Assembly: GCA_018267925.1 (NCBI GenBank)
Contig: JAFDXO010000126.1
Location: forward strand, 1-57,913
Reading direction: 5' to 3'
DNA from: Bacteroidota bacterium
GTDB taxonomy: Bacteria; Bacteroidota; Bacteroidia; Chitinophagales; Chitinophagaceae
DNA length: 57,913 nucleotides
Shown here: in pieces, positions 1 to 7,651 of the stretch
Layout: each line of letters begins with the position of its first letter
How positions within the stretch are numbered: position 1 is the stretch's first letter
Notes under the pieces: generated by a model
Told to the model about the DNA's origin: nothing
The model's input: only the letters and a program-made list of their open reading frames with translations
The model's database searches: none
Made by a program: the position numbers and the translations under genes

Positions 1-115
1 ACCAACCGTCCATTCCAACATCAACCGACAGACAGAAAAACGGGAAAAATGCCAACGCTTCGCAAAATTAAAAGAGGTGCAACCAACTGCACGACCTGTC
101 CCGACCATTCGGGAA

Positions 116-165
116 AGCCAATGCTATTGCACCACATTTAATTTTGCCCAACCACACCCAAGCCC
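116..165 (+). repeat. Left flanking direct repeat of the efflux island
   Basis: About 50 bp beginning AGCCAATGCTATTG that aligns, with small gaps, to 12412-12461 (beginning AGCCAACGCTTTTG) in the same orientation. Both share a CACATTT core, an ATTTT run, CCAACC and a final AAGCC. By eye roughly three quarters of positions match. The two copies enclose the whole efflux island, which suggests a boundary or an old intergenic repeat family. I see no gene in 1-326 apart from regulatory sequence near its end; GCCAACGCTT also occurs at 51-60. Confidence 0.5.
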
Positions 166-248
166 ACCCACCACCCTGCATTCAGACTTTAAAAGAAATC
201 AGTAAAAACCTTACTGAAAATCAAATCGGTTCGGGTTTTTGATTTTTT

Positions 249-264
249 TTAATCAAATGATTAA
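249..264. promoter_or_regulatory. Palindromic candidate operator for the TetR protein
   Basis: TTAATCAAATGATTAA has perfect 7-bp arms around a central AA. It lies just upstream of the -33 element of the tetR promoter. A near-identical palindrome lies after tetR at 977-992. TetR proteins bind such dyads and usually repress their own promoter; that this dyad is the site is inference. Confidence 0.55.
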
Positions 265-269
265 AATAT

Positions 270-301
270 TTGGATAAATCAAAAATTAGTTTTTATCTTT
301 G
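270..301 (+). promoter_or_regulatory. Bacteroidota-type promoter for tetR
   Basis: TTG at 270-272 and TATCTTTG at 294-301 match the -33 and TAnnTTTG (-7) elements, with a 21-bp spacer. The tetR start codon follows 25 bp later in an A/T-rich leader. Confidence 0.6.
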
Positions 302-326
302 TCCCCGAAACGAATTTTAATTTAAA

Positions 327-959
327 ATGACAAAAGGTAAAAAAGCAAAACCAATAGATACCACAACCGAAGAAAAGATAAAGGAAGCTGCCAGAGTGGT
401 GTTTTTAAAAAAGGGCTATGCCGCTACACGGACAAGGGACATTGCCGAAGAAGCGGGTATCAACCTTGCTTTGCTCAATTATTATTTTCGCAGTAAAGAA
501 AAGTTATTTAATATCATAATGCTTGAAACCGTTAATGGATTTATACAAACTATGACAACCATTTTGAACGATGAGAAAAGCACCTTAGAAAAGAAAGTAG
601 AATTGATTGCTTCCAATTATATTGATTTTGTTTTAAGAGAACCTAATATCCCAATTTTTATGTTGAGCGAAATGCGTAACAATGCTGATGGATTATTGGA
701 AAGAATGCCTGTTATACAGCCAATTTTGAAGTCCACTTTTTTTATACAACATCAAGACTATGTTGCAAAAGGAAAAATCACAGAACCCAATCCTTTTCAA
801 TTTTTTTTGAACTTGCTGGCATTGACTATTTTTCCATTTATTTCAAGCCCTTTGGTGAAATTAATCGGAGGTGTAAATGATACCCAATTTACCAAAATGA
901 TGCAGGAGCGTAAAAAACTGATACCTGTTTGGATTAAAGCAATGATGAAAGCGAAGTAA
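327..959 (+). CDS. TetR/AcrR family transcriptional regulator
   Basis: This is a 210-residue DNA-binding repressor of the TetR family. Residues about 15-62 form the typical N-terminal helix-turn-helix (AARVVFLKKGY, then IAEEAG, then LLNYYFRSKEKLF). The rest is a helical ligand-binding and dimer domain with no recognisable ligand signature. It is the first gene of the efflux operon, the place held by CecR (YbiH) in the E. coli ybhGFSR system. Palindromes before (249-264) and after (977-1018) the gene suggest that it controls both itself and the operon downstream. The ATG chosen follows an A-rich leader and gives the usual family length. The inducer is unknown; a hydrophobic drug or membrane-active compound is a guess from the neighbouring exporter. 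Confidence 0.9.
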   Translation: MTKGKKAKPIDTTTEEKIKEAARVVFLKKGYAATRTRDIAEEAGINLALLNYYFRSKEKLFNIIMLETVNGFIQTMTTILNDEKSTLEKKVELIASNYIDFVLREPNIPIFMLSEMRNNADGLLERMPVIQPILKSTFFIQHQDYVAKGKITEPNPFQFFLNLLALTIFPFISSPLVKLIGGVNDTQFTKMMQERKKLIPVWIKAMMKAK

Positions 960-976
960 TTTTTTTTGCCTTTAAA

Positions 977-1018
977 TTAATCAAACGATTAAAATTAAAG
1001 ATTAAACAAAACGATTAA
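977..1018. promoter_or_regulatory. Second and third candidate TetR operators
   Basis: TTAATCAAACGATTAA (977-992) differs by one base from the dyad at 249-264. A degenerate copy, TTAAACAAAACGATTAA, follows at 1002-1018. Both lie in the gap before the first structural gene of the operon. No TAnnTTTG box was found close by, so the promoter they might control is not placed. Confidence 0.5.
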
Positions 1019-1111
1019 AAGAATGAGTATAGTGAAATATCAAATCAATAAACAAACCAATACAGTTAGTGGGCAAAAATTATAATAGAAATATAACTAA
1101 AATAGAAAACT

Positions 1112-1339
1112 GTGATTAAAGATAATTTTCGGATATCCGTTTTTAAAACAAATGTGAGTAGTGATGCAGATGCTAAGACTGTTCTTAATCAGATACAGTT
1201 GACCTATCCCACGATGATAGTAAACTTTGACTTTGAAGATTGCGATAAAATATTGAGGTTGGAGGGACAAAATTATCAAGAGGATGATATTGTGTCTGTT
1301 CTAAACAAGCTTGGATTTAGCTGTGAAGAATTGTTTTGA
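1112..1339 (+). CDS. Small HMA-like protein without metal-binding cysteines
   Basis: A 75-residue protein with a GTG start at 1112; no better start is visible. The pattern is a strand ending in FKTNVSS, a helix, the strand IVNFDFEDCDKILRLEG, then a helix ending in KKLGF-type sequence (LNKLGFSCEEL). This is the beta-alpha-beta-beta-alpha-beta layout of heavy-metal-associated domains. The CxxC that binds metal in HMA domains is absent: FKTNVSS stands in its place. It lies between the regulator and the TolC gene, so it is probably co-expressed with the exporter. It may be a regulator or adaptor of the efflux system rather than a metal chaperone. Fold assignment is by eye. Confidence 0.6.
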   Translation: MIKDNFRISVFKTNVSSDADAKTVLNQIQLTYPTMIVNFDFEDCDKILRLEGQNYQEDDIVSVLNKLGFSCEELF

Positions 1340-1407
1340 TTTTATCAGTGGACAAATTATCGCAGGAATATGAAAACAAAATTTTTACAAAAAACAGTTA
1401 AAACGAA

Positions 1408-2679
1408 ATGATTAAAAAAATGATAAACAAAACTCTTTTAGCTTTTAGCATTTGGTTGTCGACTTTCGGCTTTGCCAATGCACAGTCGCTGACCCTTGAC
1501 AACTGCCTTGAAATGACAAAACAGAATTATCCTTTGATAAAACAATACACACTGATAGAAAAGACTAAAGAATATTCTATTGCCAACGCTCAAAAAGGGG
1601 TTTTACCCCAATTCAATGTAGCAGGACAGGCAACTTATCAATCCGCAGTTACAGCAGTTCAAATCTCATTGCCCAATATGGATATTCCTACAATCAGTAA
1701 AGACCAATACAAGTTGTATGGTGAAGTGTCGCAATCCATTACAGACCTCTTTACTGTGAAGGATCAAAAGGAATACATCAATGCTAATTCAGAAATTGAA
1801 ACCAAAAAAATTGAAGTAGAGTTGTACAAATTAAGAGAACGTACTAACAACCTTTTTTTCGGAATACTCTTAATTGATGCACAAATTCAACAAACCGAAT
1901 TACTAAAAAAAGATATTCAAAACGGTATTGAAAAAACCAATGTAGCCATTGCCAACGGAGTAGCTTTAAAAAGTACAGCCGATAACCTCAAAGCTGAATT
2001 GTTGAAAGCCAACCAAAGAACTATTGAACTAAAAGCCACACGCAAAGGCTATGCAGATATGTTGTCTTTGTTCATTGGTAAGCCGATTGATGAAAACACC
2101 AATCTTGAAAAACCACATCGGCAACTATTTACAAACACCATTAACCGACCAGAGTTAAGGTTGTTTGACTTACAGAAAAAATCTTTTGATGTACAGGGAA
2201 AACTAATTACCGCTAAAAATATGCCTCGTGTTAGTTTGTTTTTTCAGGGCGGTGTTGGACGACCGGGATTAAATATGCTTAACCCCGACTTTGCAGGATA
2301 TTATATAGGTGGTTTGCGATTGAATTGGAACATCACGGGTTTCTACACATACAAGAACGAAAAGAAAATCCTTGTCAACAACCAAAGTGCCATTGACATA
2401 CAAAGGGAAACTTTTTTGTTCAATACCAACCTCACACTAAAACAGCAAAATGCCGATATAACCAAAATGCAGGAATTGATTGAAACCGATAAAAGCATTA
2501 TTACACTTCGTGAAAGTGTAAAGACTACAACACAAAATCAACTTACTTATGGCACGGCAACCACAAACGATTATTTGATTGCGGTAAATGCGGAAGATCA
2601 GGCAAAACAAAATTTGATTTTACACGAAATACAACTCTTAATGACCGAGTATAATGCTCAAACAACGACAGGAAATTGA
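1408..2679 (+). CDS. TolC-family outer membrane efflux protein
   Basis: A 423-residue protein with a signal peptide ending near residue 26 (FANAQ). It has two OEP-type repeats with long helices and the typical start SLTLDNCLEMTKQNYP. Such proteins form trimeric outer-membrane channels that complete an envelope-spanning exporter with an HlyD-type adaptor and an inner-membrane pump, and both follow here. The start may be 1408 or the ATG at 1420. The stop codon (TGA, 2677-2679) lies inside the first heptad repeat array (2674-2720), so the array has supplied or replaced the gene's natural end. The last residues TTTGN before the stop may be partly repeat-derived. Confidence 0.9.
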   Translation: MIKKMINKTLLAFSIWLSTFGFANAQSLTLDNCLEMTKQNYPLIKQYTLIEKTKEYSIANAQKGVLPQFNVAGQATYQSAVTAVQISLPNMDIPTISKDQYKLYGEVSQSITDLFTVKDQKEYINANSEIETKKIEVELYKLRERTNNLFFGILLIDAQIQQTELLKKDIQNGIEKTNVAIANGVALKSTADNLKAELLKANQRTIELKATRKGYADMLSLFIGKPIDENTNLEKPHRQLFTNTINRPELRLFDLQKKSFDVQGKLITAKNMPRVSLFFQGGVGRPGLNMLNPDFAGYYIGGLRLNWNITGFYTYKNEKKILVNNQSAIDIQRETFLFNTNLTLKQQNADITKMQELIETDKSIITLRESVKTTTQNQLTYGTATTNDYLIAVNAEDQAKQNLILHEIQLLMTEYNAQTTTGN

Positions 2680-2720
2680 GAATTGAGAATTGAGAGTGGA
2701 AAATTGAGAATGGAAAATGT
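2674..2720 (+). repeat. Heptad array R1 (purine arm only)
   Basis: Six tandem 7-mers: AATTGAG three times, AGTGGAA, AATTGAG, AATGGAA, then AATG. The first unit carries the TGA stop of the TolC gene. No pyrimidine arm follows directly; one lies in the next coding region at 2815-2842. This array uses mainly the TTG form of the unit, which places TGA stops in every forward frame. Confidence 0.85.
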
Positions 2721-2768
2721 TGATACAATTAAAACATAAAAAACATAAAAAAAATAAAACGAATAAAA

Positions 2769-3722
2769 ATGGATAAGATAAATAAAAACGAATTTCAGAA
2801 GTTGAGAGGAAATCATTTTCAATTATCAACTTTCAACTTTCCCTTCATAATAATTGCTATTGCAATTATTATGTCGGCTTGCAACGACAACAAAGTTTCT
2901 TATGATGCTTCGGGAAGTTTTGAAGCAGAAGAAACCATTATATCATCGGAAGCCACAGGCACAATTAAAAGGCTTGAAATTGAAGAGGGTCAAACATTAG
3001 AAGCAGGTCAAAATATCGGTTTCATTGACAGCTTGCAGTTGTATTTGAAGAAAAGACAGTTAGAAGCACAGGTCATTGCTATTTTAGGGAAAAAACCTAA
3101 CATTCCTGTTCAATTATCTGCATTGCAGGAACAACTAAAAACTACTGAAAAAGAAAAAATAAGGATAACCAACTTAGTAAAAGGCGATGCTGCTACAACC
3201 AAGCAATTAGACGACATCAACGCACAAATTGAAGTGCTGAAAAAACAGATAGAAGCACAGCAATCAACATTAAGCATTTCAAGCGAGGGTATAGGGAAAG
3301 ACATTGTGCCTTTACAGGTTCAGATTGAGCAACTGAATGACCAGCTTGCAAAATGTAACATTATTAACCCGACCAATGGAACGGTGCTTGCAAAATATGC
3401 CGAAACCAACGAAATGACGGCAATAGGAAAACCGCTTTACAAAATTGCCGATTTATCCAACATCATTTTAAGGGCTTACATCTCAGGCAATCAACTAACA
3501 CAGGTAAAACTGAACCAAAAAGTAAAAGTGCATACCGATGATGGCAAAGGCGGTTACAAAGAAACAGAAGGCATTATAATTTGGATAAACGACAAAGCAG
3601 AGTTTACACCAAAAACCATTCAAACCAAAGACGAACGGGCAAATATGGTGTATGCTATCAAAGTGAAAGTAAAGAATGATGGAGCATATAAAATTGGTAT
3701 GTATGGGGAAATTTCTTTTTAA
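2769..3722 (+). CDS. HlyD-family periplasmic adaptor lipoprotein (YbhG-like)
   Basis: A 317-residue membrane-fusion protein that would link the inner-membrane ABC pump to TolC. The N-terminus has a hydrophobic stretch and a lipobox-like MSAC with Cys38. A biotinyl/lipoyl-like half follows at about residues 50-80 (SSEATGTIKRLEIEEGQ), then a long coiled-coil hairpin at about 95-185 and the returning lipoyl half and barrel (NPTNGTVLAKYAETNEM). Residues about 15-24, just before the hydrophobic core of the signal peptide, are encoded by a pyrimidine heptad array. No in-frame ATG lies between this array and the lipobox. The first base of the final TAA precedes array R3. E. coli YbhG is the closest named relative by operon layout. 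Confidence 0.88.
   Translation: MDKINKNEFQKLRGNHFQLSTFNFPFIIIAIAIIMSACNDNKVSYDASGSFEAEETIISSEATGTIKRLEIEEGQTLEAGQNIGFIDSLQLYLKKRQLEAQVIAILGKKPNIPVQLSALQEQLKTTEKEKIRITNLVKGDAATTKQLDDINAQIEVLKKQIEAQQSTLSISSEGIGKDIVPLQVQIEQLNDQLAKCNIINPTNGTVLAKYAETNEMTAIGKPLYKIADLSNIILRAYISGNQLTQVKLNQKVKVHTDDGKGGYKETEGIIIWINDKAEFTPKTIQTKDERANMVYAIKVKVKNDGAYKIGMYGEISF
2815..2842 (+). repeat. Heptad array R2 inside the adaptor signal peptide
   Basis: Pyrimidine heptads TTTTCAA, TTATCAA and CTTTCAA plus a partial unit, preceded by a purine-like GTTGAGA at 2801-2807. The array is translated as part of the N-region of the HlyD-type lipoprotein signal peptide. Confidence 0.75.
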
Positions 3723-3750
3723 TTGAGAGTGGAGAGTTGAGAATTGAAAA
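3721..3750 (+). repeat. Heptad array R3 (purine arm)
   Basis: AATTGAG, AGTGGAG, AGTTGAG, AATTGAA and a partial unit. It begins at the second base of the adaptor gene's TAA stop. No pyrimidine arm follows; an A/T-rich leader runs to the ATG at 3778. Confidence 0.85.
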
Positions 3751-3777
3751 TTTAGATTTGTAATAAAAAATATAATT

Positions 3778-4128
3778 ATGATACAAGAAAAGAGTTTAGC
3801 ATTTGCTGTAAGAATTGTAAAACTATACAAGCTACTTGCTGAAAACAAAAAGGAATATGTGCTTTCCAAACAATTATTGCGAAGCGGAACAGCTATTGGA
3901 GCTTTAGCGAGAGAAGCCGAACACGCACAATCAAAAGCAGACTTTCTAAACAAAATGAACATTGGGTTGAAAGAAGCTAATGAAACGTTATATTGGTTAA
4001 TCCTATTGAAAGAAACAGAATACCTGTCACAAACGGAGTTTCAATCTATCTATGCTGATGCAGAAGAATTAGTTAAAATACTCGTAAGTATAGTAAAAAC
4101 AACGAAAACAAAACTAAATAAACAATAA
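3778..4128 (+). CDS. Four-helix-bundle protein (S23/Avd-like), copy 1
   Basis: A 116-residue, almost wholly helical protein of the family found as ORFs in 23S rRNA intervening sequences and related to the Avd protein of diversity-generating retroelements. Key segments are an N-terminal amphipathic helix, LLRSGTAIGALAREAEHAQS, and LKEANETLYWLILL with its family-typical E-tx-YW pattern. Its function is unknown; relatives form pentameric barrels and some bind nucleic acid. A second copy at 9584-9931 differs at only four of the first 114 residues but at about 32 codons synonymously. Both copies sit between heptad arrays (here R3 and R4). It has no obvious role in efflux. Confidence 0.88.
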   Translation: MIQEKSLAFAVRIVKLYKLLAENKKEYVLSKQLLRSGTAIGALAREAEHAQSKADFLNKMNIGLKEANETLYWLILLKETEYLSQTEFQSIYADAEELVKILVSIVKTTKTKLNKQ

Positions 4129-4203
4129 TGGATAGTGGGGAATTGAGTGTGGATAATGGAAAATCACTTTCAATTTTCAACTTTCAATTTTCAACTTTCA
4201 ATT
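4127..4203 (+). repeat. Heptad array R4 (two arms)
   Basis: Purine units AATGGAT, AGTGGGG, AATTGAG, TGTGGAT and AATGGAA start within the TAA stop of the four-helix gene. After a short AATCA linker come five pyrimidine units (CTTTCAA and TTTTCAA alternating, 4167-4201), then TTAAA and the ATG of the ATPase. An upstream ATG at 4147 is in frame with the ATPase through the pyrimidine arm. Confidence 0.9.
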
Positions 4204-4206
4204 AAA

Positions 4207-5139
4207 ATGGTTGTATTAAATAATATTGTAAAGACCTATAATAAAGGTGAAATAAAAGCAGTAAGTGATGTTTCTTTTTCAGTAAACAAAGGCGAATTAT
4301 TTGGCTTAATTGGAGCAGACGGAGCAGGAAAAACAAGCATTTTTCGCATACTTACAACTTTGCTTTTGCCTGATAGTGGTACAGCTTCCGTAAATGGTTT
4401 TGATGTAGTGAAAGACTATAAAACCATTCGCAAAAATGTGGGCTATATGCCGGGTAAATTCTCACTTTATCAAGATTTATCAGTAGAAGAAAACCTCAAT
4501 TTTTTTGCAACGGTATTCAACACAACCGTAGCAGAAAATTACGATTTAGTAAAGGATATTTATGTACAGTTAGAGCCATTTAAGACACGCAGAGCAGGAA
4601 AATTGTCGGGCGGTATGAAACAAAAATTAGCCTTGTGTTGTGCTTTAATTCATCGTCCTGCGGTTTTGTTTTTAGACGAGCCCACCACAGGTGTGGATGT
4701 AGTTTCAAGAAAAGAATTTTGGGAAATGCTAAAAGGTCTGAAACAACAAGGCATTACAATTTTGGTTTCCACACCATATATGGACGAAGCCACACTTTGC
4801 GAACGCATAGCACTAATTCAAAATGGAAGTATTATGATGATTGATACACCCGATAATATTATAAAACAATTTCCAGATAAGCTATTCGCAGTAAAAGCTG
4901 ACAATATGAGCAAGTTGCAAAATTCTTTGCGAAGCAACTCACAAATAAAAAGCTGTTTTTCTTTTGGCGATTTTCATCACGTAACAATGGAGAATGGAGA
5001 GTTGAAAGTGGAAAATGAAAAGTTGACAATGGAGAATTTGATGGCTTCGCTAAAAAATGAGGGATTTAAGGATTTGGAAATAAAAGAAATAACACCAGGC
5101 ATTGAAGACTGTTTTATTCATTTAATGGATAATAAATAA
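4207..5139 (+). CDS. ABC transporter ATPase 1 (YbhF N-half-like)
   Basis: A 310-residue nucleotide-binding subunit of an ABC-2 type exporter. Walker A is GADGAGKT (about residues 36-43), the signature is LSGGMKQK, and Walker B is VLFLDEPTTGVD. The switch-histidine position reads STPYMDEA, with Pro190 where active ATPases have His. This suggests a degenerate site that works in a pair with the second ATPase (7652-8476), whose motif is TTHYMDEA. The C-terminal part contains a translated heptad array (R5), followed by an EITPGIEDCFIHLM end. I chose the ATG at 4207 because the ORF upstream of it (from 4147) encodes only repeat-derived residues. The TAA stop overlaps array R6. Confidence 0.88.
   Translation: MVVLNNIVKTYNKGEIKAVSDVSFSVNKGELFGLIGADGAGKTSIFRILTTLLLPDSGTASVNGFDVVKDYKTIRKNVGYMPGKFSLYQDLSVEENLNFFATVFNTTVAENYDLVKDIYVQLEPFKTRRAGKLSGGMKQKLALCCALIHRPAVLFLDEPTTGVDVVSRKEFWEMLKGLKQQGITILVSTPYMDEATLCERIALIQNGSIMMIDTPDNIIKQFPDKLFAVKADNMSKLQNSLRSNSQIKSCFSFGDFHHVTMENGELKVENEKLTMENLMASLKNEGFKDLEIKEITPGIEDCFIHLMDNK
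4986..5034 (+). repeat. Heptad array R5 inside the ATPase 1 coding region
   Basis: Seven tandem 7-mers: AATGGAG twice, AGTTGAA, AGTGGAA, AATGAAA, AGTTGAC, AATGGAG. They are translated as MENGELKVENEKLTMEN within the C-terminal domain. All seven units are readable in this frame. The ORF continues for about 35 codons beyond the array to a family-like end. Confidence 0.85.
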
Positions 5140-5203
5140 TGGAGAGTGGAGAATGGAGAAAGAACAAAAATCATTTTCAACTTTCAATTCTCAATTTTCA
5201 ACT
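5138..5203 (+). repeat. Heptad array R6 (two arms)
   Basis: AATGGAG, AGTGGAG and AATGGAG start in the TAA stop of ATPase 1. The linker is AAGAACAAAAATCAT. Pyrimidine units TTTTCAA, CTTTCAA, TTCTCAA and TTTTCAA follow, then a CTAAATAAA tail before the ATG at 5217. An ATG at 5139 overlapping the stop reads through the array in frame with the next gene. Confidence 0.9.
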
Positions 5204-5216
5204 AAATAAAAAATTT

Positions 5217-5684
5217 ATGAAACGGAAAAGCATTGTAAAAACACATCTCATTGCTACGATTGTTGCAGCATTAACCATTCTTACATTTTTCTCAACCTCG
5301 CTTTTTGCCGAAATCAAAGGTGATGAAACATTGATAAAAAGTGTAAAGGCATTTATTTTATATGCTTTGCCGATAATGGTTATTGCAATGCCTACCTTAA
5401 AACTTACAGGAGATAAATTAGTAGGCAAATCTAAAAGCCCAATCATTTTGGCTAAGGCTAAAAGAATGAAATTTGTAATGATAAATGGTGTCTGCTTGGT
5501 GTCGTTAGCCATTTTTCTGTATTACCGTTCGCATTACCAAACCATAGACGGAGTATTGCTTGTTGCTCAAATAGCAGAGTTTGCATTTGGGTTAGCTAAT
5601 CTCACTTTGATATTCATCAATGCAAAAATCGGTATGCAACTTTCTGGAAAATTAAAAAAAGATAGAAAAACTATAAAAAATTAA
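5217..5684 (+). CDS. Four-pass membrane protein of unknown function
   Basis: A 155-residue protein with four predicted membrane spans: near residues 10-32 (IATIVAALTILTFFSTSLFA), 45-65 (AFILYALPIMVIAMPTL), 85-103 and 115-138. A basic loop with LVGKSKSPIILAKAKR lies between spans two and three. I do not recognise a named family. It ends three bases before the cytochrome b561 start, so the two are probably translationally linked and may act together. The longer ORF starting at 5139 adds 26 repeat-derived residues; I treat that as leader, not protein. Confidence 0.75.
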   Translation: MKRKSIVKTHLIATIVAALTILTFFSTSLFAEIKGDETLIKSVKAFILYALPIMVIAMPTLKLTGDKLVGKSKSPIILAKAKRMKFVMINGVCLVSLAIFLYYRSHYQTIDGVLLVAQIAEFAFGLANLTLIFINAKIGMQLSGKLKKDRKTIKN

Positions 5685-5687
5685 AAT

Positions 5688-6224
5688 ATGAAAACGATTG
5701 TAAATAATAACCTTTCAGATAAATACAGCAAGGGAACTATCATTATACATTGGTTGAGTTTCCTGCTAATTATTGCACTTATTCCTACGGGCATTATAAT
5801 GGCAGATATGGAACCGGGAATTGCAAAAATTAATCTTTTACGATTACACGCACTTGTTGGTATTATAGTTTTTGTTTTGACATTAGTTCGTGTTTGGTTT
5901 TTCTTTCGCCACAAAAGACCTTCCAAATTAGAAACCGGAAGCGTACTACATAATAAGTTAGTTGTTTGGATTGAAAATTCTTTTTACTACATATTGATAT
6001 TACTATGTATAACAGGAATTGGAACTATTATAATGGGTGGTTTTGGAGAAGCAATACAAAGTGTAAATGCTTCGCTTTTACCTGAAAATTTAGACATTCC
6101 ACCGCTTAATGCTCACAAGGCATCAGCAATACTATTAATTATAGTCCTGTTTGGGCATATTGGTGGTGTAATTAACCACTACATAAAAAACAAAGAGAAT
6201 ACAATTAAAAGAATTACACCCTAA
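5688..6224 (+). CDS. Cytochrome b561-family membrane protein
   Basis: A 178-residue four-helix di-haem b membrane protein. Candidate haem ligands are His21 (IIIHWLSF), His54 (LRLHALVG), a His in LNAHKASA and one in FGHIGGVINHY. Bacterial b561 proteins pass electrons from the quinol pool; E. coli CybB oxidises superoxide. It follows the 155-aa membrane protein by three bases and precedes an antiporter, so it is part of the same transcript. A redox role in an efflux operon is unusual. A degenerate heptad stretch begins in its TAA stop. Confidence 0.88.
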   Translation: MKTIVNNNLSDKYSKGTIIIHWLSFLLIIALIPTGIIMADMEPGIAKINLLRLHALVGIIVFVLTLVRVWFFFRHKRPSKLETGSVLHNKLVVWIENSFYYILILLCITGIGTIIMGGFGEAIQSVNASLLPENLDIPPLNAHKASAILLIIVLFGHIGGVINHYIKNKENTIKRITP

Positions 6225-6243
6225 TGGGATTGACAGTGGAGTA
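6223..6243 (+). repeat. Degenerate heptad remnant
   Basis: AATGGG, ATTGAC and AGTGGAG follow the b561 stop codon, again starting at its second base. There is no pyrimidine arm; an A-rich leader runs to 6262. Confidence 0.55.
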
Positions 6244-6261
6244 CAAAAACACAAATAGATA

Positions 6262-7626
6262 ATGGAATATTACAGCATCATCATTATACTTTTAGCAATA
6301 GCAATAGGATTATATCCTGTGGCTACGAAATTTAAAATTCCCTATCCCATTTTATTACTTGTGGTAGGAATTGGTGTTGGGTTTATTCCGCATTTTGAAA
6401 AAATAAGCATTAATCCAGAAGTTGTTTTTCTTATTTTTTTACCGCCTTTTCTCTACGATGCAGCCTATAATATCTCTTTCAAAGAATTTAAGCGTAATTC
6501 ACCTGCCATCTCAACATTGGCATTCACTTTGGTTTTTATTACCACTTCTGCGATAGCCATTACTGCACATTTTATTTTAGGTTTAGATTGGGCATTGTCA
6601 TTTATTTTAGGAGCAATACTTTCGCCACCTGATGCTATTGCTGCAACAGGTGTAACCAAAAATCTACATTTACCACATCGCACTAACACCATTTTAGAAG
6701 GTGAAAGTTTAATCAATGACGCTTCGGCTTTGGTGGCTTTAAAATTTGCATTGGCAGCCGTTGCAGGAAGTCAATTTGTTTTTTGGAAAGCAGGACTTAT
6801 TTTTTTTGTAACACTAGTTGGTGGTGCTGTATTAGGTTGGATTTTAGCACGAGTTTTTGTTTTAATAGCAAAAAAACTTACAAATAAAGATGTTGTTGTT
6901 TCCCTCAATTTATTGTTGCCTTTTGCGATATATATATTGTCGGAAGAAACAGGTGTATCAGGAGTAATTGCAGTAGTAATTTATGGTTTAACCGTTTCAC
7001 AAAACAAGGGTAAACTACCCGAAAAAAGTGTTGCACAATCAAAATCTGTTTTAGACACGACTGTTTTCATACTTAGTGGGCTAATTTTTATTTTGATAGG
7101 ATTAGCGTTTCCTCAAGTATTAAAAAATATTCCTGAAAATCAATTTTTACCCTTAATTGGTGTTGCTTTTCTGATTTTCCTTGTGGCTCTATTAACACGA
7201 ATGATGATTATTTTCAGTTATAAATCAAATACTCAAAAACAGATTATGCGTATTAGCAAAAAGTTTGAAAATATGGACGAAAAGAAACCATTACAATTGG
7301 ATAAACGATTTGGTAAAGTTGGCACATTCAAAAAACGCTTACAATACTTTAAGATATTATTGATAACAAGAAAAGAAGCATTTGTAATTGGTTGGTCGGG
7401 AATGCGTGGCATCGTTTCATTGGCAGCTGCATTGGCATTGCCATTTGTAATAGCTGATGGCAATAATTTTCCGCATCGGGATATACTTATTTTTCTTACA
7501 GTAACCGTAGTAATTATAATGTTATTTGTTCAAGGAATGGGACTACCTTTTATCGTGAAACACCTGAAATTTAAAGAGAAACAATACCATTTAATGGACA
7601 GTGGACAATGGACAATTGACAATTAG
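6262..7626 (+). CDS. Na+/H+ antiporter, NhaP/CPA1 type
   Basis: A 454-residue cation:proton antiporter with about 12 membrane spans. The family core is clear: FLIFLPPFLYDAAYN, ILGAILSPPDAIAATG, and the ion-binding ND motif in EGESLINDASALVA. GWSGMRGIVSLAAALALP marks the conserved arginine helix. A hydrophilic loop at about residues 315-370 interrupts the second half. The C-terminus (MDSGQWTIDN) is encoded by heptad array R7; the out-of-frame TAA at 7592-7594, directly before the array, may mark the ancestral end after a small shift. It would exchange Na+ or Li+ for protons at the inner membrane. Confidence 0.92.
   Translation: MEYYSIIIILLAIAIGLYPVATKFKIPYPILLLVVGIGVGFIPHFEKISINPEVVFLIFLPPFLYDAAYNISFKEFKRNSPAISTLAFTLVFITTSAIAITAHFILGLDWALSFILGAILSPPDAIAATGVTKNLHLPHRTNTILEGESLINDASALVALKFALAAVAGSQFVFWKAGLIFFVTLVGGAVLGWILARVFVLIAKKLTNKDVVVSLNLLLPFAIYILSEETGVSGVIAVVIYGLTVSQNKGKLPEKSVAQSKSVLDTTVFILSGLIFILIGLAFPQVLKNIPENQFLPLIGVAFLIFLVALLTRMMIIFSYKSNTQKQIMRISKKFENMDEKKPLQLDKRFGKVGTFKKRLQYFKILLITRKEAFVIGWSGMRGIVSLAAALALPFVIADGNNFPHRDILIFLTVTVVIIMLFVQGMGLPFIVKHLKFKEKQYHLMDSGQWTIDN
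7593..7625 (+). repeat. Heptad array R7 encoding the antiporter C-terminus
   Basis: AATGGAC, AGTGGAC, AATGGAC, AATTGAC and AATTA. The antiporter frame reads through it to a TAG inside the last unit. This array uses a C in the final position, as R12 does. Confidence 0.85.
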
Positions 7627-7651
7627 AAGAATAAAAACAAAAAAATAAACA

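Noticed and set aside
3495..3962. Antisense ORF of 155 codons
   Set aside because: Overlaps the adaptor and the four-helix gene; no domain and cysteine-rich shadow composition.
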